Assembly (NCBI GenBank): GCA_946479075.1
Contig: CAMLDT010000019.1
Location: forward strand, 1 to 27,274
Length of the DNA: 27,274 bases
From: an uncultured Polaromonas sp.
GTDB taxonomy: Bacteria > Pseudomonadota > Gammaproteobacteria > Burkholderiales > Burkholderiaceae
Direction: 5' to 3'
Shown here: positions 14,603 to 23,864 of the stretch, in pieces
How positions within the stretch are numbered: position 1 is the stretch's first letter
Layout: the number at the start of each line of letters is the position of its first letter
Notes under the pieces: model-generated
Told to the model about the DNA's origin: nothing
Seen by the model: the letters and a program-made list of their open reading frames with translations, nothing else
The model's database searches: none
Position numbers and translations under genes: made by a program

Positions 14603-15801
14603 CCTTGGCCACACCGGCCTTCCGCGCGCTGGCCGTGCTGGGGGTGCTGGCGGCGGGCGGCCTGGCGCACGCCCAGACGGCCGGCCCTGTGCCGGCCCTG
14701 ACCGACCGCAGCGACCGGCTGGGCTGGCAGGCCTGCCAGGCCATGAGCGCGCAACCCGCCGCGCAACTGGCCTGCTTCAAAAGCTGGGCCGACGCACAGC
14801 TTGTCCCGGGCGCCCCACCGCCCAGCATGACCCGGGCACCGGCCAACCCGGACACCGGACAGAAGGCGGCCGACGTCCTGCTGCTGCCGGCCCTGGTGAC
14901 CGAAGCGCCCGACGGCAAACAGATCGGCTGCAGGAATACGACCTACAGCGAGCTGTCCCGCTTCTGGGAACTCCAGCGCGGCACCGACTGCGACACCTTT
15001 GGCATCCGGGGCTACCGCCCGATCACTGTGGCTGGTGCGGTATCAGACAGTGTCAACAACAGCCCGTCATCGCCGTCGGCGGGGCATAGCGTGACCACTC
15101 CGTTCAGCTACGAGCGCTCCGAGGTTCGTTTGCAACTCTCGGTGCGCACCAAGATCGCCAAGGGCCTGCTTACGTCGGCCAGCGGCGATGAGGCTGGAAG
15201 CGACTCGGTCTGGGTCGGCTACACCCAGCAAAGTTATTGGCAGTTTTTCAACGGCGGCATCTCCCGCCCCTTCCGGACCACCGATCACGAACCCGAGGTG
15301 GTCTACATCTATCCCCACATGATCGACCTGCCCGGGGGCTGGAAATACCGCCTGAGCGGCCTGGGCCTGACCCATCAATCAAACGGACAAAGCCTGCCGC
15401 TGTCGCGCAGCTGGAACCGCGTCTATCTGATGGGCGCCGCAGAAAAGGACCTGGGTGGCGACTCAAGCCTGACGCTGCAGGGCCGCATCTGGCAACGCCT
15501 GCGGGAATCCTCGGGGAGTGACGACAACCCGGGCATTTCCGACTACATCGGCCGGGCCGAGGTGGCCGGCATCTGGCAGATCAACAAGGTGCACAGCCTG
15601 GGCATGACGCTGCGCCATTCGCTCAAGTCCGATGCGCGAGGCTCGGTCAAGCTGGAGTGGATGAAAGCCTCGACCGCAATCGCCGACAGCGCTGCCTTGC
15701 GTTACCACGTTCAGCTGTTCAGCGGCTACGGCGACAGCCTGATCGACTACAACCGCCGCCGCAATGTCCTGAGCGTCGGCCTGAGCCTGGTGGACTGGTA
15801 G
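14500..15801 (+). CDS. pldA: Outer-membrane phospholipase A (OMPLA)
   Basis: A calcium-dependent outer-membrane phospholipase of the OMPLA family, which hydrolyses misplaced phospholipids. The catalytic triad is visible: His292 and Ser294 in THQSNGQS and Asn306 in RSWNRVY, with the H+2/H+14 spacing of E. coli His142/Ser144/Asn156. The motif SDDNPGISDYIG matches the conserved DNPxITxY segment. The chain ends in a strand with a terminal tryptophan (VGLSLVDW), usual for barrel assembly. The start is uncertain. ATG 14500 gives 433 residues but overlaps the previous gene by 103 bp. ATG 14524 is also possible. TTG 14605, just after the previous stop, would give a compact 23-residue signal peptide ending AHA. 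An extra N-terminal domain (about residues 60-130) precedes the barrel. Confidence 0.9.
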   Translation: MRKKIHRHMERHQRQRNAGHTGRALHAGKTSRLVALATPAFRALAVLGVLAAGGLAHAQTAGPVPALTDRSDRLGWQACQAMSAQPAAQLACFKSWADAQLVPGAPPPSMTRAPANPDTGQKAADVLLLPALVTEAPDGKQIGCRNTTYSELSRFWELQRGTDCDTFGIRGYRPITVAGAVSDSVNNSPSSPSAGHSVTTPFSYERSEVRLQLSVRTKIAKGLLTSASGDEAGSDSVWVGYTQQSYWQFFNGGISRPFRTTDHEPEVVYIYPHMIDLPGGWKYRLSGLGLTHQSNGQSLPLSRSWNRVYLMGAAEKDLGGDSSLTLQGRIWQRLRESSGSDDNPGISDYIGRAEVAGIWQINKVHSLGMTLRHSLKSDARGSVKLEWMKASTAIADSAALRYHVQLFSGYGDSLIDYNRRRNVLSVGLSLVDW

Positions 15802-15840
15802 GCCTTGACGGCGGCCCGTCCCCCGGCACGCAGCGCCGGC

Positions 15841-17760
15841 TCAGGTCGCGATGGCCGACAGGACGCCGTCGAACACCTTGCCGGGCGTCTTTTTGGTGGA
15901 CTCGGTGTGGTGGTTCTTGGCATGGTCCAGCAGCCCCTGGATGTACTTCTTGTCGCCCGCGATCACCGGGTTTGCCTTGAACTCGAAGCCTGAATCACCC
16001 AGATACTTTTTGCCATAACGCTTGAGCCGGGTGAAATACTTGGTGCCGCTGTCGAACTCGTTCTGACCGATCTCACCCTTGATGGTTTTCCCCTTGATCT
16101 TGCCCATATCGGTGAACATGCTCTGAAGCTGCCACTGGCTGCCGCAAATCCCGGAGTTCAGTGTCAGCATGGCAATGATGGGGCTGGCACTGCATCCGCT
16201 CTGATAGAAACGCTTGAAGGCGTCCAGATCGTGGATCAGGCTCTTCTTGCCTTTGGCATTGACGGTGTCCACCACCCGGTGTCCCGAGTCATCCTTTTTG
16301 GTCAGTTTCCGGGCCTTCATGTACTGCATCTTGGCGGTCAGCAAAAACATCTTGATGCTGGCCTGCTCGATCAAACGCATGACGAACTTGATCACCCACT
16401 CGACTGCACTGGTGATGGCGCCGACCAGGCTCTGCGCACCGGGCACGGAACCCGCCAGTGCCAGCTGCACCGCGCCCTTGATCATGGTCCAGAGACCCGA
16501 CGCAATATCCATGGTCATCGATTGTTCAATGCGATTGGCCAGCAGCGCCGGGTGGCCATCGGTGATGCGGATTTTCCGCCGCTCCAGCCAGCCGCCCACC
16601 TTCATCTTGATGGCCTTGAAGGTCTGGGCAAAACCGGTCAGCAGGTCCAGGCCGGCGCTGACGAACGGGACCGAAGCAGCAGCGCATTTTTTGACCGTGA
16701 ACATGATCAGGGCCTTGATCGTGCTGGCGCCGACCGTGAAAGGAAATTCGCTGTCCTGAAGCAGTTTGTCTTTCAGCCAGTCGACAAAACTTGTCACCAG
16801 CGACTTCAGAACGTCAATAAGTTTTCCCATCAGGTCGTAGAATGCGGCGCCCACCACCACGGCACCGCTGATGGGCGCAAAAGCAATGGCAGCCACCTTG
16901 TGCTGGCCCATGGCTTCGAGCGCACGTTTGGTGGTCGGAAACCCGTAATCACTTTGCTCGGCCAGCGGAGTCGCGCTCAGCGGGCGCGGCGTCAACTGCA
17001 AATAGTTGATATTGGCAATGGCGTGCGGAGGGCCTTTGCCATCACGGGTGTAGGGTCGCGGAGCCGGTCCGAACACCGGGCGGCCATTGATCACACCGTG
17101 CGGCTCGGGCATCATCAAGCGCCCCGGCCTATGGGTGCGCTTGACCGTGCCGGGAGCCATGATCTTGTCAGCAATGGGGTTGACCGCGGCCAGCACCGGC
17201 TTGGACACATACCCGAAGGCGTCGGACACACTGACGTCCTCCCCAAACGCCTTGAAGGCCACCTTGTCCACCTTGTCGACGTCTTTGAGCTTGTCGTAGT
17301 TGGTACCAAAGCCCGATGCCAGGGCGCCGCCCACAGCACTCACGCCTTCGAGCGTGATGCCCATGTAATCCATGTTGATATCAATATTGCCCAGCAGGTA
17401 CAACACACCGTAGCGCGAATGGATGTTGTCGCGCTCGATGGCCTCAACGCCCTTGGTTGTGATCGCATTTTCCTTGTAGACCGTCTCGAAGATGTACTGC
17501 ATCAGGCCATTGCTGGCCTTGTTGCGCTCACTTTTCTTCCAGTCCCGGCCATGGCTGCTGTAATAAACCTGCAGCGCATCCTGCAATTCCTTGCGGTACA
17601 TCTCCTCGATCTTTTCGTTGGGCTGGCTGCGGCTGTTGTACCAGCGTGTATAGGCCGAGTCGAGCGTTTTGGTTTCCTCACCGCGGCTGGACAGCCGCAA
17701 CGAAGTGCGTGCCTTCCATTCAGTCGGGGTGACAATTGCGGGCGGTAGCTTGGTGGCCAT
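15841..17760 (-). CDS. T6SS-linked protein of unknown function with hydrophobic centre (candidate effector or accessory)
   Basis: A 639-residue protein I do not recognise. Residues 1-270 are soluble and mixed, with a Pro/Arg-rich linker (about 205-265). The centre has three hydrophobic blocks: 288-311 (AIAFAPISGAVVVGAAFYD), 345-378, and 415-475, with amphipathic helices between. The last 150 residues are basic, with two cysteines at 523 and 539. No signal peptide, PAAR, MIX, Rhs or known enzyme motif is seen. A good GGAG ribosome-binding site lies 6 bases before ATG 17760. It is the last gene of the T6SS operon, 61 bp after tssA, and no immunity-like gene follows it. Its base composition looks lower in GC than the flanking housekeeping genes. 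It could be a membrane-acting effector, but that is inference. Confidence 0.8.
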   Translation of the reverse strand: MATKLPPAIVTPTEWKARTSLRLSSRGEETKTLDSAYTRWYNSRSQPNEKIEEMYRKELQDALQVYYSSHGRDWKKSERNKASNGLMQYIFETVYKENAITTKGVEAIERDNIHSRYGVLYLLGNIDINMDYMGITLEGVSAVGGALASGFGTNYDKLKDVDKVDKVAFKAFGEDVSVSDAFGYVSKPVLAAVNPIADKIMAPGTVKRTHRPGRLMMPEPHGVINGRPVFGPAPRPYTRDGKGPPHAIANINYLQLTPRPLSATPLAEQSDYGFPTTKRALEAMGQHKVAAIAFAPISGAVVVGAAFYDLMGKLIDVLKSLVTSFVDWLKDKLLQDSEFPFTVGASTIKALIMFTVKKCAAASVPFVSAGLDLLTGFAQTFKAIKMKVGGWLERRKIRITDGHPALLANRIEQSMTMDIASGLWTMIKGAVQLALAGSVPGAQSLVGAITSAVEWVIKFVMRLIEQASIKMFLLTAKMQYMKARKLTKKDDSGHRVVDTVNAKGKKSLIHDLDAFKRFYQSGCSASPIIAMLTLNSGICGSQWQLQSMFTDMGKIKGKTIKGEIGQNEFDSGTKYFTRLKRYGKKYLGDSGFEFKANPVIAGDKKYIQGLLDHAKNHHTESTKKTPGKVFDGVLSAIAT

Positions 17761-17821
17761 ACAGACTCCGGTGTGCGTATGTTGATATCAGAATGGGATT
17801 GCAGGAATGGGAGCGGCGGCG

Positions 17822-18973
17822 CTAATCCTGGCGTGAGTCCTTGATGCCCAGCAACGAGAAGTAGCGGGCAATGTCGCCTTCTTCACGAACCACCTCCTGC
17901 ATAAGGTCGGCCAGCGACATGCGGCCCCAGGTGACGGCGCGCTTGACCAGGTAGGGCGTCGGGCTGTGTGGTTCTGCCTTCTCAAGATAGGCCGCCACCG
18001 CCTCCAGCATGCGATACGCATCTTCCCGGCTGGCAATCACGCCGGAGCGCACCAAGCCATCGGACGCGGATGCGGGAGTTTCTGTCGTCTGGGTTGCAGC
18101 TTCCACGGGGGGCTCCTCATAAATCTGGCCGGCTTCGGCAACGGGCGTCTCGGCAGGAAGGACGGCTGCCTGCGAATTGGGAACCCGCCCATCAATCAGG
18201 CTCACCACCGCCCGTTCAATGCGCCTCAACATTTCCGCGACGCGGGCCACGCTGGGCGGGTTGTCACTCATTTTTTCGTCCAGCAGACGGGTCAGGGTGT
18301 CCCATTTCGCCAACGCAGACTGAAGTTGCTTTTGCATGGCAATCAGGACCGTCAGATTTTTTCCCGTCGCGGCGGCACTCATCTCTTCGCGCGTCAAGGC
18401 AGGGGCTTCCGAAGGATTCAAGGCAGCCTTGGCCTCGCCTTTTTTCTGATTGTCGGCAATCAGTGCCTGGTCCCAGTCCGCCAGGCTGACGGCTGACGGC
18501 ATGCGCTCCGGCAGATGCAGCAGCACCAGATGAAGCTTCAGCACCAGGGGCAGGTTTTCATTCATCCAGATGAAGGGCGCAACGCGTGCGTCGTCATCGC
18601 CGTCCTCGATCAATGGATGCGCGTTGTCCCAGAAGCGCTCCACCAGACCGATGAGCAGGTCAGCCGCAGCACTGAAACCCTCAACTTGATGCATGCGGAT
18701 CCAGGATTCGCACAACCAGGCAGCGGCCTGAAAGTCCTTGGATCGGCTGCCCAGCAGTTCCACACATTTGGCGGAAACCGTTTTCCAGTCTGCCTTCTTG
18801 AGGGGCCGCTCCCATTCCCCCATGGGCACGCTGGGATCGTCTTCCTCCCGGGCTTGCCGGATGCCCAGGTACAGGGGGTCATAACGCAGCGAGGGGCCCG
18901 CCGGCTCAGCACCGGGGATGGGCGCAAGCAAGGCCTCGATGTCGGGCTGGAAACCTGCAGTTTCTTTCATCAT
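17822..18973 (-). CDS. tssA: Type VI secretion protein TssA (ImpA N-terminal domain)
   Basis: A 383-residue TssA, the cap/baseplate-associated protein that primes assembly of the T6SS tube and sheath. The ImpA-type N-terminal domain is clear: IEALLAPIPGAEPAGPSLRYDPLYLGIRQAREEDDPS, then WERPLKKADWKTV, SKDFQAAAWLCESWIR and LVERFWDNAHPLIEDGDDDARVAPFIWMNE. After a variable middle that includes an Ala/Thr/Glu-rich linker (about 275-305), the C-terminus reads PTPYLVKRAVTWGRMSLADLMQEVV. This resembles the TssA types with a short C-terminal domain. The start is the first of two adjacent ATGs at 18973, with AGAAGAAG directly upstream. The spacer from tssM is 6 bp. Confidence 0.92.
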   Translation of the reverse strand: MMKETAGFQPDIEALLAPIPGAEPAGPSLRYDPLYLGIRQAREEDDPSVPMGEWERPLKKADWKTVSAKCVELLGSRSKDFQAAAWLCESWIRMHQVEGFSAAADLLIGLVERFWDNAHPLIEDGDDDARVAPFIWMNENLPLVLKLHLVLLHLPERMPSAVSLADWDQALIADNQKKGEAKAALNPSEAPALTREEMSAAATGKNLTVLIAMQKQLQSALAKWDTLTRLLDEKMSDNPPSVARVAEMLRRIERAVVSLIDGRVPNSQAAVLPAETPVAEAGQIYEEPPVEAATQTTETPASASDGLVRSGVIASREDAYRMLEAVAAYLEKAEPHSPTPYLVKRAVTWGRMSLADLMQEVVREEGDIARYFSLLGIKDSRQD

Positions 18974-18979
18974 CTTCTT

Positions 18980-21900
18980 CTACTGGCCACTGAATTCGGG
19001 GGCCCGCGTCGGAAAGACCACCGGCCAGAACACCGGCGTGCGTTTGCCAACCGGAGAAAGGGACACCCGCATGTAAACCCGGGCACGAACTTCCTTGGGA
19101 TTGAGGCGCGGGTTGTCAGACGCGACACTCAGCGGAAACTCCATCCTCAGCAACTGGGACCGGCCGTCGGCCCGGCCGGCTGGGTCGGGTTCGCGCTGTC
19201 GCTGGATCATGCGCAGCAGGGCCCATGCATCGTTGAACCGGTAAGACACGGTTTTTCCATCAGCGGACATATGAAGTTGCTGCGCATCGTTCACGGCATT
19301 CACCGGCGCGTCCTTGGCCAGCCGCAAGGTCAGCGTGATGGGAGTTCCCGGTTCCCATCGCAAGGGACGCGGTGCATCACGCAGCTTCAGCGTTTGCGAG
19401 CCGACCTCCAGCGTCCAGTCAATCACGTTGTTGCCTTCAATTTCGGCGGACTGATTGGTGCGGAAATCTACCGCCATGTCGTAACCTGCCACCGCGCCTT
19501 CTTCCACCGGGTAGAGCGGCGCAAGGAAAGCCCTGACCCGGTCAAACTGCTCCATGAAGCGGCGCGCCGCCTGGCCCGAGGCGGTGTTGCGGCTGCTGGC
19601 GGCGGTGTCCTTGAAAATTCGAGACATCCGCTCTGAACTTTTCAGCAATTGACCCACGTCGTCAAAATCTGCGTCCTGCGCGTCCCGGGCGCCAGGCAGG
19701 GCAAACGGATGGCGGCCAGCCAACAGGCGATTGAATGCGCCCGAGAATGCCGTCCACTGCTCCCGCTGCTCCCCTGTGCGCAGTTCATTGCAGCGCTTGA
19801 GAAGGGCGTTGTAGACCTGCAGGTGTTTTTCGGCGAAATAGTCGGCCGGGCGTCCACCCGGAGATTTGCCCGCGAGTTTCTCGGAACAGTTCGCGCGGTC
19901 AAGATCGGCACCCACGGTGACGAGGAACTGCTCGTAGACCACCAGACTGCTGTTCGGGTTTTTCAGGCGATAACGCTCAAGCTCACGGTTGATGGCCTGC
20001 CACCGCCGTGCGAGCTGTGACTCGGCCACGGCACCATCGAGCGACGCAAGATAAATCTCAGACTGCCGCCCCAGCGTTTCAACGCGGCTGAATTGCAGCG
20101 CGAGCGTCTGCATGAGGCCAGGGGCATCCGCCACACCAAAGGCCTGCAACACGGGGCCGCGATCCCCCAGCCAGTAACTGAAGTCGTGGCCCCGAATGGC
20201 GTAAAGGTCCGACTGGTTCAGGTTGTCGTCCACCTGGCGAAGGCGGGCGATGGCGTCCTGCGAAATGAGGCTGCGCAAATTGTCGGCCTTGCCCCTGGCT
20301 CCAAGTTCGGTCAGCAAGGCCTGCACCTTGATCAGTCGGCCGCGCGATGCATCAAATGCCATGGCGTCAGCCACAGCACCAGGGTCGGTCCGCCCGCTGA
20401 CCGACAGGGCATCAATGGCATGGTCGCTCACAAGCCGCGCAAACTGGAAGTTGACAAATGCCGCCACGCTGGCCCGTGTTGCGGGCGGGAACTTGGCAAG
20501 GCTTTCTCCCATGAAGCGCTTGTGTGCATCACTCAGGGCCAGCGCCTGATCCAGTTTGGTGCTGTCCCACACCAGAATGCTTTGCGCGACGATCTCGGGA
20601 ATTTCGCGATCACTTGGCGGCGTCATGAACGACTGCGCCAGCAAGCCTGTCAGAGCGTCTCGCAGCGCCAGCCGATCCGCGGACAACACAAACCGTGCGT
20701 CCTTTTCCTGCCACACAATGCCCGACTGGCCATCTATCCCAAAACGGGTGTAGAACTCGGCGCCGAATTTCTGGAACTCCGTCAAGGCATGCTGGCGCGC
20801 CTGTTCTGCTGATTCGGGGCCCAAGAGCCGCCGGGACTGCGTGATACGCATCAGCGCAGCGTCGTAAGCCGGGCCAAGGTTGAGCGTGGATTGACGCATC
20901 CAACCCCCCTTGCCAGACGCGAGCAGGCTCTCCTGCTCCTTGATCGCGGCAAGAATGTCCTTGTAGCCAGCGACTGTCTGGGCGAAGCTGCCGATACGTG
21001 CATCGGGCGAGAAAAGGCGCAAACTTTGCGCAGCCAGCTGGCGTTCGGAGACGAGCAGGTCGTTGTTGGCGAAGAGCCGCTGATCCAGCGCGACGACACC
21101 CTTGCCAAGGCTGCAGCGCACTGCCTGCTGGATGTGCATCACGCTGATGGCTGCCGGGGAGATGCTGCCGGGGGCATCGCTGCCGCGAAAGAAGCGAATA
21201 CTTTGCGACATGTTGCCGGGCAGTTCGGCGCCCAGGGTGTATTTCACGAGCAAACGCAAGTCATTGGCCTCGTTCTGCCCAGGCCGCTGCAACCTGACCA
21301 TGGCCACGATGGCCTGGTCCAGTCGCTCCACGGCAGACAGGTACTGCAGCAGCGCCGAGAACTCCGCCAGGTCTTCCACGGCCAGGCTCGCTTTGCGGGG
21401 CTGGCCGGCAATCGCCAGGAACCCTGCAGGCGCTGAACATTCGCCACCGATGATCAGCTCTCCGGTGCTGTTGTCCTGGGACACGCCGGTCATGTCGGCA
21501 GCTCGGGCGTAGAGCTCGCGTCGGAGGGTATTGATGGCGATCTCGCCGAACTCGCGCTCGATACGCTCGGCAACACGGTCATCAAGATTGTCAAAAATAT
21601 CCCAGGAGCCGGGCATGAAGAACGTCCACGCCCTGTCGGTTCCGAGCTTTTCGATGGCAGCCAGCAAGGACAGGGTTTTAGCCCGGTACCAGTCGGAAGG
21701 AATGGACTCGCCCCGCTCACTTGCCCTGGCCCGGTAACCCGCGTCTGCCTCGATTTGCGTCAATGCCTTGGCCAGCTCCGGGTTGCGTTTGCTGAGCTGG
21801 ACAGTGGCGACCAGAAGGCCAACACTCCACCCCCCCAGCAAAACCACGGCGCCCCAGCGCGCGGCGCGGCTCAACGCCGGCCGGCTGAGTTGCTGGCGCG

Positions 21901-23044
21901 AAGGCCGCGCCACACCGTATTCCATGAAGATCTTTTTCTCGAAAAGATCCCTCAAAAACGCCGGCTCCCGCATCAGTTGCGACACCAGGTCAGCGGGCTC
22001 CTGAGAGGCATCGCCATTGGCGCCGACGAGATCAAGCACCCCGGCTTTTTGCGCCGACTCACTGCTGTCGCCGGTCAGGTAGATACCCCGGAAGAAAAAA
22101 GGCTCGTGGTATGCGCTCGGACGCATCAATTCATCGACATAGACCTGAAGCTGCGCCCGGATCGCATCGATGCGCGACGGCAGCAGGAAAAATTTGCTGG
22201 TCTCGGCACTGACGGAATCGAGGGCGAAAAGTTCGGCGGATGTGTCGGAAACCGTTTTGACAACACTGTCCAGAGCTTCTCCCACCCAGCCATCCTGATA
22301 GGTGGTTGACAGGTCATAGGGAGAAGACCAGCCCAGGATGCCTGCCCGCATGGGCTCGGGCAAGGCACGGGCAAAAGGCGAAAATCCTTCGATCTGGTCG
22401 CACCCCGAAACCAGCACGTAAACCGCAAACCGCATGGCAAAACGGTTCTGCGCGAGCCAGAGGCGGCGATGCGCCAGCCGGGCCAGCTTGCCGAGCTCCA
22501 GCAGCGCATCCGGATTGCTGTCAAGCAGCAGGTCCGCCGGGACGGTGATCACTACCGAGTCAAATGGCCGCTGGGGGCGGTACTTGCGGCATAAGCCGAG
22601 GAATTCGTCCCACGGCTTCTCCGCAGCATCCTCGTCATCGGGCGAGCCCAGGTAGGCGCCCTGCATGTCTATGACAATTCCCTTGTCGAAGAAATGCCAT
22701 GAGATGCCCTGGGCTGCCGCAGCCGAGGCCGCCTCCGAACTTAATGCACTGGCAACACCGGATTGTTCAATGGGCAGTTGCCGGTTGTCCTTTCCCTCAT
22801 TGAGCACCAGCACCCAGGGAATGCTGTAACGCTCACCCCTGGCAGCGATGTTGCCCTCGATGAGCTCGACCGCCTGACGGAAGGAGCTGCGCAATGAATC
22901 GAAGCGCAGTTTGACAATTTTGGGGTCGCTGCCTGGTTTGACAGCGGAACGCCGCATTGCAAAATACAGCACCAGCCCCAGTGCAAGCAGCACCAGCACG
23001 ATCAGGACACCCAGCGAAGCCAGGAACAGGTTATCTCTCAGCAT
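18980..23044 (-). CDS. tssM: Type VI secretion membrane protein TssM (IcmF family), without Walker motifs
   Basis: A 1354-residue inner-membrane core component of the T6SS envelope complex. It has one N-terminal membrane helix (about residues 6-28), a cytoplasmic domain, a second helix at about 397-416, then a large periplasmic part ending in the IcmF C-terminal domain (LKLRDAPRPLRWEPGTPITLTL). Family landmarks include KPWDEFLGLCRKYRPQRPFDSVVITV and EPFFFRGIYLTGDSS. The nucleotide-binding loop is missing: where most TssM proteins have GPPGSGKT, this one has LNEGKDNRQL (81-90), and the DTAG of Walker B is DMQG (126-129). I chose ATG 23044, with AAAGG 7 bases upstream, because a start at 23191 would overlap tssL by 107 bp. 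Confidence 0.93.
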   Translation of the reverse strand: MLRDNLFLASLGVLIVLVLLALGLVLYFAMRRSAVKPGSDPKIVKLRFDSLRSSFRQAVELIEGNIAARGERYSIPWVLVLNEGKDNRQLPIEQSGVASALSSEAASAAAAQGISWHFFDKGIVIDMQGAYLGSPDDEDAAEKPWDEFLGLCRKYRPQRPFDSVVITVPADLLLDSNPDALLELGKLARLAHRRLWLAQNRFAMRFAVYVLVSGCDQIEGFSPFARALPEPMRAGILGWSSPYDLSTTYQDGWVGEALDSVVKTVSDTSAELFALDSVSAETSKFFLLPSRIDAIRAQLQVYVDELMRPSAYHEPFFFRGIYLTGDSSESAQKAGVLDLVGANGDASQEPADLVSQLMREPAFLRDLFEKKIFMEYGVARPSRQQLSRPALSRAARWGAVVLLGGWSVGLLVATVQLSKRNPELAKALTQIEADAGYRARASERGESIPSDWYRAKTLSLLAAIEKLGTDRAWTFFMPGSWDIFDNLDDRVAERIEREFGEIAINTLRRELYARAADMTGVSQDNSTGELIIGGECSAPAGFLAIAGQPRKASLAVEDLAEFSALLQYLSAVERLDQAIVAMVRLQRPGQNEANDLRLLVKYTLGAELPGNMSQSIRFFRGSDAPGSISPAAISVMHIQQAVRCSLGKGVVALDQRLFANNDLLVSERQLAAQSLRLFSPDARIGSFAQTVAGYKDILAAIKEQESLLASGKGGWMRQSTLNLGPAYDAALMRITQSRRLLGPESAEQARQHALTEFQKFGAEFYTRFGIDGQSGIVWQEKDARFVLSADRLALRDALTGLLAQSFMTPPSDREIPEIVAQSILVWDSTKLDQALALSDAHKRFMGESLAKFPPATRASVAAFVNFQFARLVSDHAIDALSVSGRTDPGAVADAMAFDASRGRLIKVQALLTELGARGKADNLRSLISQDAIARLRQVDDNLNQSDLYAIRGHDFSYWLGDRGPVLQAFGVADAPGLMQTLALQFSRVETLGRQSEIYLASLDGAVAESQLARRWQAINRELERYRLKNPNSSLVVYEQFLVTVGADLDRANCSEKLAGKSPGGRPADYFAEKHLQVYNALLKRCNELRTGEQREQWTAFSGAFNRLLAGRHPFALPGARDAQDADFDDVGQLLKSSERMSRIFKDTAASSRNTASGQAARRFMEQFDRVRAFLAPLYPVEEGAVAGYDMAVDFRTNQSAEIEGNNVIDWTLEVGSQTLKLRDAPRPLRWEPGTPITLTLRLAKDAPVNAVNDAQQLHMSADGKTVSYRFNDAWALLRMIQRQREPDPAGRADGRSQLLRMEFPLSVASDNPRLNPKEVRARVYMRVSLSPVGKRTPVFWPVVFPTRAPEFSGQ

Positions 23045-23084
23045 CGCCGGCCTTTCGCTTTTGAGCTGAATCGGGGAAACGTCA

Positions 23085-23843
23085 TCATTTGGTAACTTCC
23101 GCTCCGGTGGTGCTTCCACCCTGAAGCACGTGGCGGACCGGCCAGGATTGCCAGAGCCACAGAATCTCCGAAATGGCAAGGAGACCGGCAAAACCCATCA
23201 GAAAAATCACAGTCCACCGGCTCAAGGTCTGCATTTTCCGGGGAGCGATGTGCGACAGCGTACTGGCATACGCGCGATCAGACAGAACGCGGTCCCTGCC
23301 CGACAAGTCGGGACGGCGCTGGTAGACGAACTGGAACAGCTCTTCCCGATACCCCGCAAAACGATCGGTTTCCCCAGCGCCCCGGTATTTGCCCTGAAAA
23401 CCAAGTGCCAGAGCCGAAAGGTACAGGCTGGCAATCGGGCGCAGCGACGGCTCCCGGTTGGACAGCAACTGCTCTATGCGCTCAAACACCCGCTCACCTG
23501 CAATGCTGGTCCTGAACAGGGAAGCTTCCAGCAGGTGGGCTGTCCAGTGATCCCGCCCAATCCACGGCGTGTTGAGCAGCATTTCATCGGCCAGCGCGGC
23601 TTTCAGATAGCGGGCATCGGCAATACTTTCGAGCTCAAACCGGTTGCCTTCGCGTTTTGATTCGAGCGTCTGAAGTTCAATCAGGTTTTCCAGGTGCTTG
23701 CTGACCTGCTGGGCTGCCAGATCCGGATCGGTCTCGCGCATCTCAATGGCGCGAAGCTGCGCCTTCGAGACTTCGTCAAAGAATGCACGGAATTGCTTGA
23801 TCAAATGATCGTCTTCCAGCTTGTCCCGATTTTGGCGTGCCAT
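23085..23843 (-). CDS. tssL: Type VI secretion protein TssL (DotU/IcmH family)
   Basis: A 252-residue DotU-family protein that joins TssM and TssJ in the T6SS membrane complex. The cytoplasmic domain shows typical segments: LIKQFRAFFDEVSKAQ, ARYLKAALADEMLLNTPW, WTAHLLEASLFRTSIAGERVFERIEQLL and LYLSALALGFQGKYRG. One C-terminal membrane helix lies at about residues 211-231 (VIFLMGFAGLLAISEILWLW), followed by a short periplasmic tail. It has no peptidoglycan-binding OmpA extension, so cell-wall anchoring would need another protein. ATG 23843 has a strong AGGAG 8 bases upstream. Spacers are 21 bp from tssK and 40 bp to tssM. Confidence 0.93.
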   Translation of the reverse strand: MARQNRDKLEDDHLIKQFRAFFDEVSKAQLRAIEMRETDPDLAAQQVSKHLENLIELQTLESKREGNRFELESIADARYLKAALADEMLLNTPWIGRDHWTAHLLEASLFRTSIAGERVFERIEQLLSNREPSLRPIASLYLSALALGFQGKYRGAGETDRFAGYREELFQFVYQRRPDLSGRDRVLSDRAYASTLSHIAPRKMQTLSRWTVIFLMGFAGLLAISEILWLWQSWPVRHVLQGGSTTGAEVTK

Positions 23844-23864
23844 GTCGTTTGACTCCTGCGGGCC

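Noticed and set aside
15823..15839. CCGGC/GCCGG hairpin between the convergent pldA and T6SS genes, considered a terminator
   Set aside because: The stem is only 5 bp and there is no T-tract on either strand; such pairs are common in GC-rich DNA.
16231..17748. Long plus-strand open frame (505 codons) opposite the 639-aa T6SS-linked gene
   Set aside because: It is a mirror frame of GC-biased coding sequence, rich in His/Arg/Gln/Gly with no recognisable motif, while the minus frame has a ribosome-binding site and operon context.
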